From assembly GCF_001278805.1 (NCBI RefSeq), contig NZ_CP012602.1:1095001-1159000 (forward strand): DNA of 64,000 bases. Reading direction: 5' to 3'. This document shows positions 35,352 to 44,252 of the stretch, one piece after another; within the stretch, counting starts at the first letter, position 1; every line of letters starts with the position of its first letter. The notes beneath the pieces were generated by a model. It saw only the letters and a list, made by a program, of their open reading frames with translations, had not been told where the DNA came from and did no database searches. Made by a program: the position numbers and the translations under genes. Source of the DNA: Bacillus sp. FJAT-18017 (lineage in GTDB: Bacteria; Bacillota; Bacilli; Bacillales; Cytobacillaceae).

Positions 35352-36125
35352 TTGAGTGAAAATATTGAAGAGATTAATTACAAAGAGGCAATCGAATATT
35401 TACTAGAGCCACTAATCGTACATTCACAATTGAAGATAATTTATATTAACGAAGCAGCTGAAAGGTTTTTTAGAGCTTCCAGGGAAGATGTAATTGGAGG
35501 GAGTCCTTTAGACATTTTTAGAGATACCTCTAAACCCGCGATTACAAAAAGAATTTCAGGGGCATACAGTAAACCCGCTGAGATTATTGAAGAGACAATT
35601 TATAAAATGGATGGTACTTCAGTTGACGTTGAGTTATATTGTCACCCTATCAAAATAGGAGATACAAAAGCGATTCAAACGTATGTAAGAGACATCACGA
35701 ATAAAAAAGAGCTAGAGAATATGAAAAAAGAAATGAATACAGAGTTAGACGAGCTTGCCTCAACCATTGTGCCCCTGTTAGGAGGAATTGCGGTCCTGAA
35801 TTTATCAGGCCGGATCGATCATGATAGGGCAAGTAAACTCTTAGAAATGGTACCTGTTAACGTCCAAAAGCAAAACGTAAGCAAGCTAATATTAGATTGC
35901 TCCGGAATTTACGCTATTGACGCTTTAGTTATTGATTCTCTTTTTAAAATTAGCAATGTCCTAAAAATGCTGGGAGTTCAGAGCCTGATAACAGGCTTAC
36001 GTCCAGAATTAGCTATGGACGCAGTTAAGCTTGGTATTAATTTTAAGGACATCATTACTTTTGCCACTGTTAAGGATGCCCTCCACTTTTCAGGCGTAGA
36101 GTATTCGATTAAAGACCAAAGATAA
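35352..36125 (+). CDS. PAS-STAS protein (RsbR/YtvA-like)
   Basis: Cytoplasmic protein of 257 residues from TTG 35352, which follows AAGGGAG; ATG 35319 would add 11 residues but has a poor ribosome binding site. A PAS domain (~15-115) carries EPLIVHSQLKIIYINEAAER and ends in YVRDITNKKELE. After a helical linker comes a STAS domain (~140-250) with GRIDHDRASKLLEMVP and DCSGIYAIDALVIDSLFKIS. The layout matches stressosome proteins RsbR/YtvA, which control sigma-B. The flavin-binding Cys motif of the YtvA LOV domain is absent, so the signal is not blue light by that route. STAS Ser/Thr phosphosite positions are not certain. It stands alone with a terminator on each side. Confidence 0.8.
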   Translation: MSENIEEINYKEAIEYLLEPLIVHSQLKIIYINEAAERFFRASREDVIGGSPLDIFRDTSKPAITKRISGAYSKPAEIIEETIYKMDGTSVDVELYCHPIKIGDTKAIQTYVRDITNKKELENMKKEMNTELDELASTIVPLLGGIAVLNLSGRIDHDRASKLLEMVPVNVQKQNVSKLILDCSGIYAIDALVIDSLFKISNVLKMLGVQSLITGLRPELAMDAVKLGINFKDIITFATVKDALHFSGVEYSIKDQR

Positions 36126-36133
36126 GCCAAAGG

Positions 36134-36164
36134 AAGCCATGAGTACGGTTCTTGTGGCTTTTTT
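36134..36164 (+). terminator. Terminator of the PAS-STAS gene
   Basis: AAGCCATGAG pairs with CTTGTGGCTT (two G-U pairs), followed by TTTTTTC, 9 nt after the stop codon. Confidence 0.75.
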
Positions 36165-36949
36165 CTATAGAAGAAACCGAACAAGGTCAGGGTAATAGCT
36201 TAGGCTCCCAGGCAGCCCGTGGAAAGTCGCTTTAGCGCTGTCAAAGGTGCTATTTTTGAAGCATTGGCTGAGTACACTAACCGATGTTCTCCTTCAGGCC
36301 TAAAACTCAATTGCTTCAAGAATGTCATCAGCACTTTTTTTAACCCAATCGCTGTAACAAAATTTTGATAGGGAACAAAAAAAGAGGAAATATGTTTAAG
36401 CATATACTCACCTTTTCGTTTTTATTAGTTTTGTATTATAGTTATTGGAAATTTATATAAATCATGTCCCGGTTAAGATAACCCTTATGTTATTTAATCC
36501 AAAATATAAAATGGAGTGCTTGCCTTTAAGGCTGCACTCCATTTTTAATGTTGCTGTTAATTCTCGACTTGTCCATCCCTTATTAGTTCCCCCTTCCCAT
36601 ACTCCTTTAAATAGCTAAACATAAAAAAGAGCAGCAGAATTCTTCAAATCCTTACATATCTGTATGAGTAGAAATTTTGCTCTATGTATAGGGCTATTTT
36701 CTAGACACCTTCATTAATGACTTAGTTAGTAGTGATATAAAACAAACATTAATAAGGTCTAGGTGATTAACCCAAGTTAATTGGAGTACGTTCGAACAGG
36801 ATGAAAAGAGAGTCAGTTTTCCAATTAAACATGGCATTATTTCAAACACGTACAATTCCAAGAAGTACAAACCTCTCTCTATGCTATAATATATTGATAA
36901 AATTTAGGAATAATTAGAATAATAATAACTTTCAAGGAGATGGTGAAGA
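36165..36949. other. Intergenic region before the sigma-54 activator gene
   Basis: No intact gene. On the minus strand near 36306-36370 a frame reads YSDWVKKSADDILEAIEF and stops, probably the tail of a lost gene. A TGCTATAAT extended -10-like element at about 36882-36890 is a candidate promoter for the gene at 36950. Confidence 0.35.
36508..36546. terminator. Bidirectional terminator-like hairpin
   Basis: AAAATGGAGTGC (36508-36519) pairs exactly with GCACTCCATTTT (36533-36544), with A and T runs at the two ends. No intact gene flanks it closely. Confidence 0.75.
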
Positions 36950-38362
36950 GTGCTTCAGAAGATAGAACAGCACACGTGCCCCTTCAAAATGGCGTTAGAT
37001 AAGCTCTATGACGGAGTGTTCATTTCTGATCAAAAAGGCAAAACTATATATGTAAATGATGCATACCAAATTATGTCTGGCCTGAAATATGAAGAAGTAG
37101 TTGGAAAGTATGTAACAGATATGGAAGCAAAGGGTATCTATAAAAATCCAGTTACTCCTGAAGTAATCAGACAAGGAAGGCAGGTCAATTCCATTGGCAA
37201 GGCAAAGGGTGGAGTGGACATGCTGATATCAGGGAACCCGATATATAATGAAAAAAATGAGTTAGTTTATGTCGTAGTAAGTCAGAGGGATATTACGGAC
37301 TTTCAAATGCTAAAACAAAAACTGGAAGTAACAGAAGAGAAAATGTTAACAGCAGAAATAGATAGAGAAAAGAAGGAAGAGGAAATCCAATATTTAAAAA
37401 AACGGCTTTTGGAGAAAACTGGCATTATCGGCGAAAGTCAAGGTATTTTAAATGTCATTAGTTTGATTGATAAAGTCTCATCCCTTGATGTTACGTTATT
37501 AATAACAGGGGAAAGCGGTGTTGGAAAAGAAGTAATTGCAAATGAGATTTACCAAAAAAGCAAGACAAAAAATAAGCACTTTATCAAAGTGAATTGTGCT
37601 GCAATTCCGGCTAATCTTTTAGAAGCTGAGCTTTTTGGTCATGTAAAAGGAGCCTTTACTGGGGCTATAAAGGATAAATTAGGCTTATTCCAGCTGGCAA
37701 ATGAAGGTACTTTGTTTCTTGATGAAATTGGAGAAATGCCAGTTGAATTGCAATCAAAATTACTTAGGGCTATTCAGCAAAAAGAAGTAATTCCGGTTGG
37801 AGGCAGTGAGGTACAAAAACTGGATGTTCGCATTATCGCTGCAACAAATCAAGATTTATTGAAACAAGTTAAACAGGGAAAATTTAGAGAAGATCTTTAT
37901 TATCGTTTAAATGTACTCCCAATTGAAGTCCCTCCATTGCGTGAACGAAAACAAGATATAATCCTATTGGGACAATACTTCCTTAATACATATAGTAAAA
38001 AATATGGGAAGAATGTGTTTATTAGCCAAGGTGGTTTCGAATTATTGGAAGACTATTCTTGGCCTGGAAATGTACGTGAACTACAAAATATTATTGAAAG
38101 ACTCGTTATTATTAGTGAGGACAGATCTGTAGCAGATCATGAACAGATTAGTAGAATGATATACCCGGATTTTAAGAAAGATTTTTCATTTTCTAATGAA
38201 AAGAGCTTGTGGGATATATTGGAGTCAGTTGAGAAACAGCTTATTACGGATGCAATCAAAGAAGTAGGCAGTACTAGAAAAGTGGCTCAAAGATTAAAAA
38301 TTGATCAATCCACCGTAGTTAAGAAAATAAAAAAACATGGCATTAAGATCGAAAAGCGATGA
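36950..38362 (+). CDS. PAS-domain sigma-54-dependent transcriptional activator
   Basis: Enhancer-binding regulator of 470 residues started by GTG 36950 after AAGGAGATG. An N-terminal PAS domain (~10-120) is followed by a coiled linker (~125-160). The central AAA+ domain has Walker A GESGVGKE (~188-195), the sigma-54 contact motif GAFTGA (~236-241), Walker B TLFLDEIGEMP and an FREDLYYRLNVLP segment. A C-terminal helix-turn-helix (STRKVAQRLKIDQSTVVKKI) resembles TyrR/RocR types. The gene is followed by several GATGA-based inverted repeats and then by a sigma-54 promoter for a five-gene catabolic operon, so that operon is its likely target, with the PAS domain sensing a small molecule (inference). 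Confidence 0.93.
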   Translation: MLQKIEQHTCPFKMALDKLYDGVFISDQKGKTIYVNDAYQIMSGLKYEEVVGKYVTDMEAKGIYKNPVTPEVIRQGRQVNSIGKAKGGVDMLISGNPIYNEKNELVYVVVSQRDITDFQMLKQKLEVTEEKMLTAEIDREKKEEEIQYLKKRLLEKTGIIGESQGILNVISLIDKVSSLDVTLLITGESGVGKEVIANEIYQKSKTKNKHFIKVNCAAIPANLLEAELFGHVKGAFTGAIKDKLGLFQLANEGTLFLDEIGEMPVELQSKLLRAIQQKEVIPVGGSEVQKLDVRIIAATNQDLLKQVKQGKFREDLYYRLNVLPIEVPPLRERKQDIILLGQYFLNTYSKKYGKNVFISQGGFELLEDYSWPGNVRELQNIIERLVIISEDRSVADHEQISRMIYPDFKKDFSFSNEKSLWDILESVEKQLITDAIKEVGSTRKVAQRLKIDQSTVVKKIKKHGIKIEKR

Positions 38363-38395
38363 TAAACATCATCAAGAGAGATGATGTTCGTCATC
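38358..38395. promoter_or_regulatory. Two inverted repeats, candidate upstream activator sites
   Basis: GATGAT-aaac-ATCATC (38358-38373) and GATGA-tgttcg-TCATC (38380-38395) lie about 125-160 bp upstream of the sigma-54 promoter, a usual distance for enhancer sites. The same half-site GATGA/TCATC recurs in the hairpin at 38441. The first overlaps the stop of the activator gene. Confidence 0.55.
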
Positions 38396-38440
38396 ACTTC
38401 ATTTAAGTAGGAGACAATAGTGAAAAGTGTTAAAGGGTAT

Positions 38441-38470
38441 AAAAAGTGATGACAAATATCATCACTTTTT
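38441..38470 (+). terminator. Hairpin after the sigma-54 activator gene (terminator and/or activator site)
   Basis: AAAAAGTGATGA and TCATCACTTTTT form a perfect 12-bp stem around CAAATA. The T run makes it a probable terminator of the activator gene, while the GATGA core resembles the two repeats upstream, so it may double as a protein site. Confidence 0.7.
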
Positions 38471-38498
38471 TATTTGATGAAAACTGAAAATACAGTAA

Positions 38499-38513
38499 AT
38501 ATAAGCGCTTTCA
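38499..38513. promoter_or_regulatory. cre-like site (CcpA) next to the sigma-54 promoter
   Basis: ATATAAGCGCTTTCA differs from the cre consensus WTGNAANCGNWNNCW at one position and has the strong AAGCGCTTTCA core. Placed 4 nt upstream of the -24 element, it would allow carbon catabolite repression of the operon. Confidence 0.55.
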
Positions 38514-38516
38514 AAG

Positions 38517-38534
38517 TTGGCACACTCCTTGCAT
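38517..38534 (+). promoter_or_regulatory. Sigma-54 (-24/-12) promoter
   Basis: TTGGCACACTCCTTGCAT matches the sigma-54 consensus with GG at 38519-38520 and GC at 38531-38532, the required 10-base gap between them. It lies ~35 nt upstream of the BKACE gene start and downstream of the sigma-54 activator gene. Confidence 0.9.
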
Positions 38535-38569
38535 TATATATAGGTAATAAATATGAAGGAGTGATCTTA

Positions 38570-39406
38570 ATGGAAAAGGTGATTATTACAGCGGCACTTA
38601 CTGGTGCATTTCCAGCGAAGGATAAAAACCCTAATATTCCTTTGACACCACAAGAAATTGCGGATGATGTGTATGAAGTTTGGAAGGCCGGTGCAGCAAT
38701 TGCCCACTTACATATGGTGGATGATAACGGTAATGGAACGATGGACCTTGAAAGATATAAGGAGACATTAAGATTAATTAATGAGAAAAATATTGATATT
38801 ATTCTTAATTTGACAACATCAGGTGACTTAAACGCAACTGATGAAACAAGAATGGCACATATCATTGAGATTAAACCTGAAATTGCCTCATTTGATGCAG
38901 GAACAATGAACTGGATGAATAAAACAGTATTCTATAATACACCGCCATTTCTTGAAAAATTAGGTAAAACTATGTTGGAGAATGGAGTAAAACCTGAAGT
39001 TGAAATATTTGATGCAGGAATGCTCTATAACACCTTATATTATGTGAAAAAAGGCATAGTTGCCGAACCTACTCATTATCAATTTGTACTTGGTGCAGCT
39101 GGGGGGACAGCAGCTACTGTTGAAAATTTAGTTTATTTAAAGAGTTTACTTCCTGAAAATTGTACTTGGTCAGCATTCGGAATCGGAAAAGGCCATATGC
39201 CAGTATTATATACAACATTGGCATTAGGAGGTCATATCCGTGTAGGTTTGGAAGATAATATCTATTATTCAAAAGGAAGATTAGCTAAATCGAATGCGGA
39301 ATTTGTTGAAAGAGCTGTAAGAGTTGTTAAAGAATTTGGTAAAGAACCCGCGACACCTAATGAAGCAAGAGAAATATTAGGTTTGAAAAGGGGAGTTACC
39401 GCTTAA
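38570..39406 (+). CDS. BKACE-family beta-keto acid cleavage enzyme (DUF849)
   Basis: Cytoplasmic enzyme of 278 residues. ATG 38570 follows GAAGGAGTG and lies just after the sigma-54 promoter; the frame upstream of it runs through the promoter and is not used. BKACE proteins condense a beta-keto acid with acetyl-CoA, releasing acetoacetate and a new acyl-CoA. Family features are the early ITAALTGAFP, a metal-binding AHLHMVDD (~residues 46-53), LNLTTSGD, and LGAAGGTAA followed by SAFGIGKGHMP. The known set includes 3-keto-5-aminohexanoate, dehydrocarnitine and other beta-keto acids; the substrate is not evident here. A dehydrogenase gene follows by 12 nt, fitting production of a beta-keto acid. 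Confidence 0.9.
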   Translation: MEKVIITAALTGAFPAKDKNPNIPLTPQEIADDVYEVWKAGAAIAHLHMVDDNGNGTMDLERYKETLRLINEKNIDIILNLTTSGDLNATDETRMAHIIEIKPEIASFDAGTMNWMNKTVFYNTPPFLEKLGKTMLENGVKPEVEIFDAGMLYNTLYYVKKGIVAEPTHYQFVLGAAGGTAATVENLVYLKSLLPENCTWSAFGIGKGHMPVLYTTLALGGHIRVGLEDNIYYSKGRLAKSNAEFVERAVRVVKEFGKEPATPNEAREILGLKRGVTA

Positions 39407-39418
39407 GGGGTAATATCG

Positions 39419-40399
39419 ATGATTAAAAAGATTGCTATACTTGGCGCCGGAACAATGGGACATAGCATTGCAGAAAACTTTGCGCTTTATGGATTTGATG
39501 TGAATCTTTATGATCCAGATGAAAATAGAATAACTTCAGTTGGTAAAGATATCCGAGCGGATATTTCCTTACTAGCTGAAGAGGGATTTATTGATGTTGA
39601 ATCCATTGAAAAAGCATTATCTAATATTCATTATTTTTCAGATTTAAAAGAAGCTGTATACAACAGGGATTTTATTACAGAGTCGATCCCTGAGAACATG
39701 GAACTAAAACAACAAATTTTTAAACAACTTGATGATTTTTGTCCTGAGCACACAATATTTACGAGCAATACTTCAAGTTTGCCATTAGGTGGTATGTGGG
39801 AGTTAGTTTCTGAAAAGCGAAGACAACGGATGATGATTACCCACTACTATAATCCAGCTCATATAATGCCAATTGTTGAACTCTCTCATTTTGGTAATAT
39901 GCCAGAAGAAATTTTTCAGGAAGTTGAAGATTTATTTAAATCTATCAATAAACAATCAGTAAAAGTCAACAAGGATGCTCCTGGGCTTGTAGCAAATCGG
40001 ATTCAGCAAGGTGTTGCACGTGAAGTATTTTCAATCATCGAACAAGGTATTGCTGACCCTGAAGATGTTGATAAGGCTTTAATGTACGGACCAGCATTCC
40101 GTTATGCTACTACTGGTCAACTAGAGGTTGCTGATATGGGTGGTTTAGACATTTGGTGCACTGTGGGTGATAACCTTTTAGCAGTGATGGATAATCGTAA
40201 AGAGGCGAACCCGCTGCTGCGGGAAAAAGTAAACGAAGGCAGGTTAGGAGCTAAAACAGGAGAAGGCTTTTTTAAATATGAACCGGAAGCGCTTACTCAA
40301 AAGAGAAACGACTTTAACAAGCGTCTAATTCATCAATTAAAAGCTTCCCAATACTACATGAAAGAAAACTCCGTTACTCAAAAAAATGTACTAGATTAA
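39419..40399 (+). CDS. 3-hydroxyacyl-CoA/carnitine dehydrogenase-like enzyme
   Basis: Cytoplasmic NAD-dependent dehydrogenase of 326 residues, start ATG 39419 (ribosome binding site AAGGGG). Rossmann motif GAGTMGHSIAENFA at the N-terminus; middle TSNTSSLPLGG and HYYNPAHIMPIVE, where the His and Glu correspond to the catalytic pair of 3-hydroxyacyl-CoA dehydrogenases; C-terminal helical domain with GLVANRIQQGVAREVF. Size and sequence recall L-carnitine dehydrogenase, whose product dehydrocarnitine is cleaved by a BKACE enzyme in known pathways. The pairing with the upstream BKACE gene is therefore telling: a beta-hydroxy acid is oxidised and then cleaved. No carnitine-CoA genes are nearby, so another hydroxy acid is possible. 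Confidence 0.85.
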   Translation: MIKKIAILGAGTMGHSIAENFALYGFDVNLYDPDENRITSVGKDIRADISLLAEEGFIDVESIEKALSNIHYFSDLKEAVYNRDFITESIPENMELKQQIFKQLDDFCPEHTIFTSNTSSLPLGGMWELVSEKRRQRMMITHYYNPAHIMPIVELSHFGNMPEEIFQEVEDLFKSINKQSVKVNKDAPGLVANRIQQGVAREVFSIIEQGIADPEDVDKALMYGPAFRYATTGQLEVADMGGLDIWCTVGDNLLAVMDNRKEANPLLREKVNEGRLGAKTGEGFFKYEPEALTQKRNDFNKRLIHQLKASQYYMKENSVTQKNVLD

Positions 40400-40415
40400 A
40401 ATACTTTTCTATATA

Positions 40416-40452
40416 GGGTTGTCTCTTTTATAAAATTCCTTTGGGACAACCC
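40416..40452 (+). terminator. Hairpin between the dehydrogenase and GntP genes
   Basis: GGGTTGTC and GACAACCC pair over 8 bp around a 21-base loop. There is no good T run, so it more likely stabilises or attenuates the transcript than ends it. Confidence 0.5.
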
Positions 40453-40499
40453 TTGATTGGATGAAACAAAAACAAAAAAATGCGGGGGAGTGTGCTTAT

Positions 40500-41822
40500 A
40501 TGCCACTTATAGCTTTGGGTTTGGGGATACTATTACTATTTATTTTAATTATTGCTTTTAAATTAAACGCTTTTTTATCTTTGCTTATATCAGCAATATT
40601 CGTCGGATTTTTGCAAGGGATGGAACCGTTATCAATTGTAAAATCCATTGAAGCTGGTCTTGGTGGAACACTTGGGCATATGGCGATTATTATTGGTCTT
40701 GGTGCTATATTAGGTAAAATTATTGCTGATGGCGGCGGGGCCGATAGAATAGCAAATACTCTTCTAGAAAAATTCGGTAAAAAACGAGTTGATTGGGCAA
40801 TCCTGGCTGCATCATTTATTTTAGGGATTATCTTATTCTATGAAGTTACCTATATATTACTTATTCCAATTGTATACACAGTTGTAATTGCATCGAGGAC
40901 TCCATTAATGCAGGTCGGTATGTCGTTCTTGGCAGGTATTTCCCTGACACATGTCTTTTTACCTCCACATCCAGGAGTAACTGCAGCAGCTACCGTTTTA
41001 AATGCAAATTTAGGAGTGGTCTTAGGATACGGTCTTATTTTAGCGATACCAGCAGCGTTCCTTTTTGGTCCATTATTAGGAAAGCTATATAAAAATTGGG
41101 ATATCAAAATTCCGGAAGGTTTAGTATCAAATCAAGACTTTAATATGGATGAAGTTCCATCATTTACAACTTCGGTTTTAACAGCTTTATCACCGGTTTT
41201 TCTTATTTTGATTGGCGTAATTGCTCAATTTACACTACCTGAAACATCAACTATGTATAAAGTATTAACATTCATTGGTAATGCAGATATCGCATTGTTA
41301 ATTGGCCTTTTACTTGCTTTATATGTATTTGGTCTGCATAGGAAGAGAAAAACCATGTCTCAATTAATGAAGTCAGTCGAGGCTTCGTTAATTTCTATAG
41401 GTGGAATCATCTTTATACTAGGTGGTGGTGGTGCCTTTAAACAAGTAATATTGGATAGCGGAATGGCCGATTACATAGCTGAACTTACAAGGACATGGGA
41501 TATTTCACCATTTATTTTAGCATGGATTATTGCCCTTATTATTAGATTGGCGGTAGGATCTGCGACCGTCACCATTTTAACAACTGCGGGAATTATGCTC
41601 CCAATTGTTCAGGCAACAGGGGTTAACATAGAATTAATGGTTATTGCCATTGCATCTGCGTCAATTGCTTGGGCTCCACCAAGTGACGTATCCTTCTGGA
41701 TGACAAAAGAATATTTCAACTTGACTATTGGACAAACGATTAAGTCAGTTTGTTTCATGTATACTCTAGTTGCAATTTACGGAATCCTTGGTGTATTAGC
41801 ATTGAACATGTTCATTGGGTAA
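40500..41822 (+). CDS. GntP-family organic acid permease
   Basis: Membrane carrier of 440 residues; ATG 40500 follows GCGGGGGAG. About 12 hydrophobic helices. Family features are IVKSIEAGLGGTLGHMAIII, the GLGAILGKIIADGGGADRIA stretch, the LPPHPGVTAAA motif (~residues 156-166) and RLAVGSATVTILTTAGIM. GntP carriers take up gluconate, 3-hydroxybutyrate and other hydroxy acids with protons. Lying inside the sigma-54 operon between the dehydrogenase and HMG-CoA reductase genes, it most likely imports the hydroxy acid consumed by this pathway, and mevalonate is one candidate (inference). Confidence 0.9.
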   Translation: MPLIALGLGILLLFILIIAFKLNAFLSLLISAIFVGFLQGMEPLSIVKSIEAGLGGTLGHMAIIIGLGAILGKIIADGGGADRIANTLLEKFGKKRVDWAILAASFILGIILFYEVTYILLIPIVYTVVIASRTPLMQVGMSFLAGISLTHVFLPPHPGVTAAATVLNANLGVVLGYGLILAIPAAFLFGPLLGKLYKNWDIKIPEGLVSNQDFNMDEVPSFTTSVLTALSPVFLILIGVIAQFTLPETSTMYKVLTFIGNADIALLIGLLLALYVFGLHRKRKTMSQLMKSVEASLISIGGIIFILGGGGAFKQVILDSGMADYIAELTRTWDISPFILAWIIALIIRLAVGSATVTILTTAGIMLPIVQATGVNIELMVIAIASASIAWAPPSDVSFWMTKEYFNLTIGQTIKSVCFMYTLVAIYGILGVLALNMFIG

Positions 41823-41855
41823 CTATGAATTAGATTTTTTAAGGAGGATTTTTAT

Positions 41856-43127
41856 ATGAAAATTGATTCAGAGAAGTTTATGGACTTAGAAATTTCTAAA
41901 CGTATAGAGTGGGTAAAAGAAACGGCTAATCTTACTGACGATGAAGTGAAAATCATTAACGAACCAGATGCACTAAAAATAGATGTTGCTAATAACATGA
42001 TTGAAAATGTTATTGGTACATTTGAATTACCATATGCAGTTGCATTCAATTTTCTAATTAATGGGAAAGAGTATGTGGTCCCAATGGTTACTGAAGAGGC
42101 ATATTTAGTTAATTCGGTAACGAAAATGGCTAAAATCATTAAGGAATGTGGCGGATTTACTGCAGGATATACCGAAAGTTTAATGATTGGTCAAATTCAG
42201 TTGGTAGACATAGAAAATCCGAGATTGGCAAAATATAAAATTCTCGAAAATAAAGATAAAATCATAGAAATTGCAAACAAAAAAGATCCTAAACTCGTTT
42301 CCGTCGGAGGTGGAGTAAAGGATGTTGAAGTTAGAAGTTTAGATTCAAAAATTGGTCCTTTAGTTACTGTTCATCTATTGGTTAATACTGTTGATGCAAT
42401 GGGAGCAAATGCTGTTAATACAATGGCAGAAGCTGTGGCACCATTTATTGAAGAAATAACTGAGGGTAAGGCAAAGTTGAAAATATTATCCAACCTTGCA
42501 GATCGAAGGGTCGCTTATTCTACAGTGAAAGTTAAAAAGGAACTTTTAGGCGGGGAAGAAGTAGTTGACGGAATTGTCGCTGCATATGAGATTGCCGAAG
42601 CTGATCCATACCGCGCAGCAACACATAATAAAGGAATATTAAATGGAATTGTTCCTGTTGTATTAGCCACATGCAATGATACGAGAGCAATTGAAGCTGG
42701 ATGCCACTCTTATACTGCCCGTTCAGGCCAATACCGTCCATTAACAAAATACAAAAAAGATAAAAATGGAGATTTATTAGGATTAATTGAAACACCGATG
42801 GCAGTTGGTACAGTTGGCGGCAATATTAGCATTCATCCTATGGCTCAAGTATCACTTAAGATTCTAGGTGTAGAAACAGCTGCAGAATTAGGACAAGTCA
42901 TTGCATCAGTAGGACTCGCTCAAAATTTGACAACTGTAAAATCAATCGTAACTGGCGGCCTTCAAGCTGATTTTGCCCCATTACATGCAAGAAGTATTGC
43001 CGTTCAAACAGGTGCAACTGATGAAGATTTAAACCATATCGTTAACTTGATGGTAGAAAATAACAACTTTCAGTTAGAGTACGCTAAACAGCTATATAGT
43101 GAAATAACAAATAAAATTAATGCGTAA
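41856..43127 (+). CDS. mvaA: Class II (degradative-type) hydroxymethylglutaryl-CoA reductase
   Basis: Cytoplasmic enzyme of 423 residues; AAGGAGG before ATG 41856. Class II HMG-CoA reductase motifs are all visible: ENVIGTFELPYAVA (~residues 50-63) with the active-site Glu, THNKGI with the catalytic Lys, CNDTRAIEAGCHSY with the Asp, PMAVGTVGG, and LHARSIAVQTGA with the catalytic His. In Pseudomonas mevalonii this enzyme oxidises mevalonate to HMG-CoA during growth on mevalonate; in Gram-positive cocci relatives act in the synthetic direction. The catabolic neighbourhood and sigma-54 control point to the degradative role. No HMG-CoA lyase is encoded here, which is unusual for that pathway. Confidence 0.93.
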   Translation: MKIDSEKFMDLEISKRIEWVKETANLTDDEVKIINEPDALKIDVANNMIENVIGTFELPYAVAFNFLINGKEYVVPMVTEEAYLVNSVTKMAKIIKECGGFTAGYTESLMIGQIQLVDIENPRLAKYKILENKDKIIEIANKKDPKLVSVGGGVKDVEVRSLDSKIGPLVTVHLLVNTVDAMGANAVNTMAEAVAPFIEEITEGKAKLKILSNLADRRVAYSTVKVKKELLGGEEVVDGIVAAYEIAEADPYRAATHNKGILNGIVPVVLATCNDTRAIEAGCHSYTARSGQYRPLTKYKKDKNGDLLGLIETPMAVGTVGGNISIHPMAQVSLKILGVETAAELGQVIASVGLAQNLTTVKSIVTGGLQADFAPLHARSIAVQTGATDEDLNHIVNLMVENNNFQLEYAKQLYSEITNKINA

Positions 43128-43197
43128 AACTAAAGTATAACAATATAAGTTTATAACTTCTAAGAATGGTAGTCCTTTTACATAGGAGGCTTTTTAA

Positions 43198-44229
43198 ATG
43201 AAAGTAGGAATAATGGGAGCAGGTTCACTCGGAACAATTATTGGGGCCTTAATTACCGATGGAGGCCAAGCTGTAGATTTAATTGATGCCTACGAGGAAA
43301 ATGTAAAAGCACTGAATAATAATGGTGCTAAAATTACAGGCTTTATTAATAAAACTGTTCGTGTAAACGCGATTACACCAGATCAAATGACCGGAGAATA
43401 TGACCTTGTTTTCCTATTGACGAAGCAAGTTTATAATTCTGAAGCATTAAATCAATTACTTCCACACTTACATTCGGAGAGTGTAGTTTGCACATTACAA
43501 AATGGTGTACCTGAAGACTATGTTTCTGAAATGATAGGGAAAGAAAGGACTGTAGGTGGTGTAGTAGGATTTGGTGCTACTTGGATAGAACCAGGTGTTT
43601 CTGAGTTAACTACAGCTTGGGATGTAGTCCAAAAATATGCATTTGATATTGGTGAACTTGATGGAAGAATTACCCCTAGAATAGAAGAAATCAGTGAGAT
43701 TCTAGGATTAATTGGCCACTGTGAGGTTTCTGATAATATACTAGGAATGAAATGGTCAAAATTATTAATGAACTCAACGTTTAGTGGCATGTCTGCTGCT
43801 CTGGGATGTACCTTTGGAGATGTTTTATATAATGAAAAGGCAATGTATAGCTTGGCCCATATTGCAGATGAAACCATAAAGGTAGCACATGCTTTGGGAA
43901 TAAATATGGTACCTATGCAAGGTAAAAATTTTGAATTTTTAGAACTTGAAGATGAAGTGGATATACCAAATAAAATGGATTTTTATAATGAAGTCTGGAA
44001 GCCTCATGAGAAGCTCAAAGCTAGTATGCTTCAAGACTTGGAAAAAAACAAGAAAACTGAGATTGATTATATTAACGGCTATGTATCTCAAAAAGGTAGA
44101 ATTGTAGGAGTCAAAACTCCATATAATGATTTAGTCGTTAAGCTAGTAAATAAAGCCGAAGAACAGCATTATGTTCCAAACTTCTCTGTCAATATAGAGT
44201 GCTTTGATACAGTTAATGCTGACATTTAA
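43198..44229 (+). CDS. Ketopantoate reductase-like (ApbA/PanE) dehydrogenase
   Basis: Cytoplasmic NAD(P)-dependent oxidoreductase of 343 residues, start ATG 43198 after ATAGGAGGC. N-terminal Rossmann motif GAGSLGTIIGALI, LTKQVYNS with the usual catalytic Lys, LQNGVPEDY, and a C-terminal helical domain with KMDFYNEVWKPHEKLKASML. True PanE proteins are ~300 residues; this longer type is found in catabolic clusters and may act on another 2-oxo or 2-hydroxy acid. It is the last gene of the sigma-54 operon, 70 nt after the HMG-CoA reductase gene. Its job in that pathway is unknown; pantothenate synthesis is unlikely because panB and panC are not near. Confidence 0.83.
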   Translation: MKVGIMGAGSLGTIIGALITDGGQAVDLIDAYEENVKALNNNGAKITGFINKTVRVNAITPDQMTGEYDLVFLLTKQVYNSEALNQLLPHLHSESVVCTLQNGVPEDYVSEMIGKERTVGGVVGFGATWIEPGVSELTTAWDVVQKYAFDIGELDGRITPRIEEISEILGLIGHCEVSDNILGMKWSKLLMNSTFSGMSAALGCTFGDVLYNEKAMYSLAHIADETIKVAHALGINMVPMQGKNFEFLELEDEVDIPNKMDFYNEVWKPHEKLKASMLQDLEKNKKTEIDYINGYVSQKGRIVGVKTPYNDLVVKLVNKAEEQHYVPNFSVNIECFDTVNADI

Positions 44230-44252
44230 TTTTCGTATAGTGAGACCAAAAA

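Noticed and set aside
38474..38569. Upstream extension of the BKACE gene
   Set aside because: It would place the coding region across the sigma-54 promoter and cre-like site; ATG 38570 has GAAGGAGTG and the family N-terminus.
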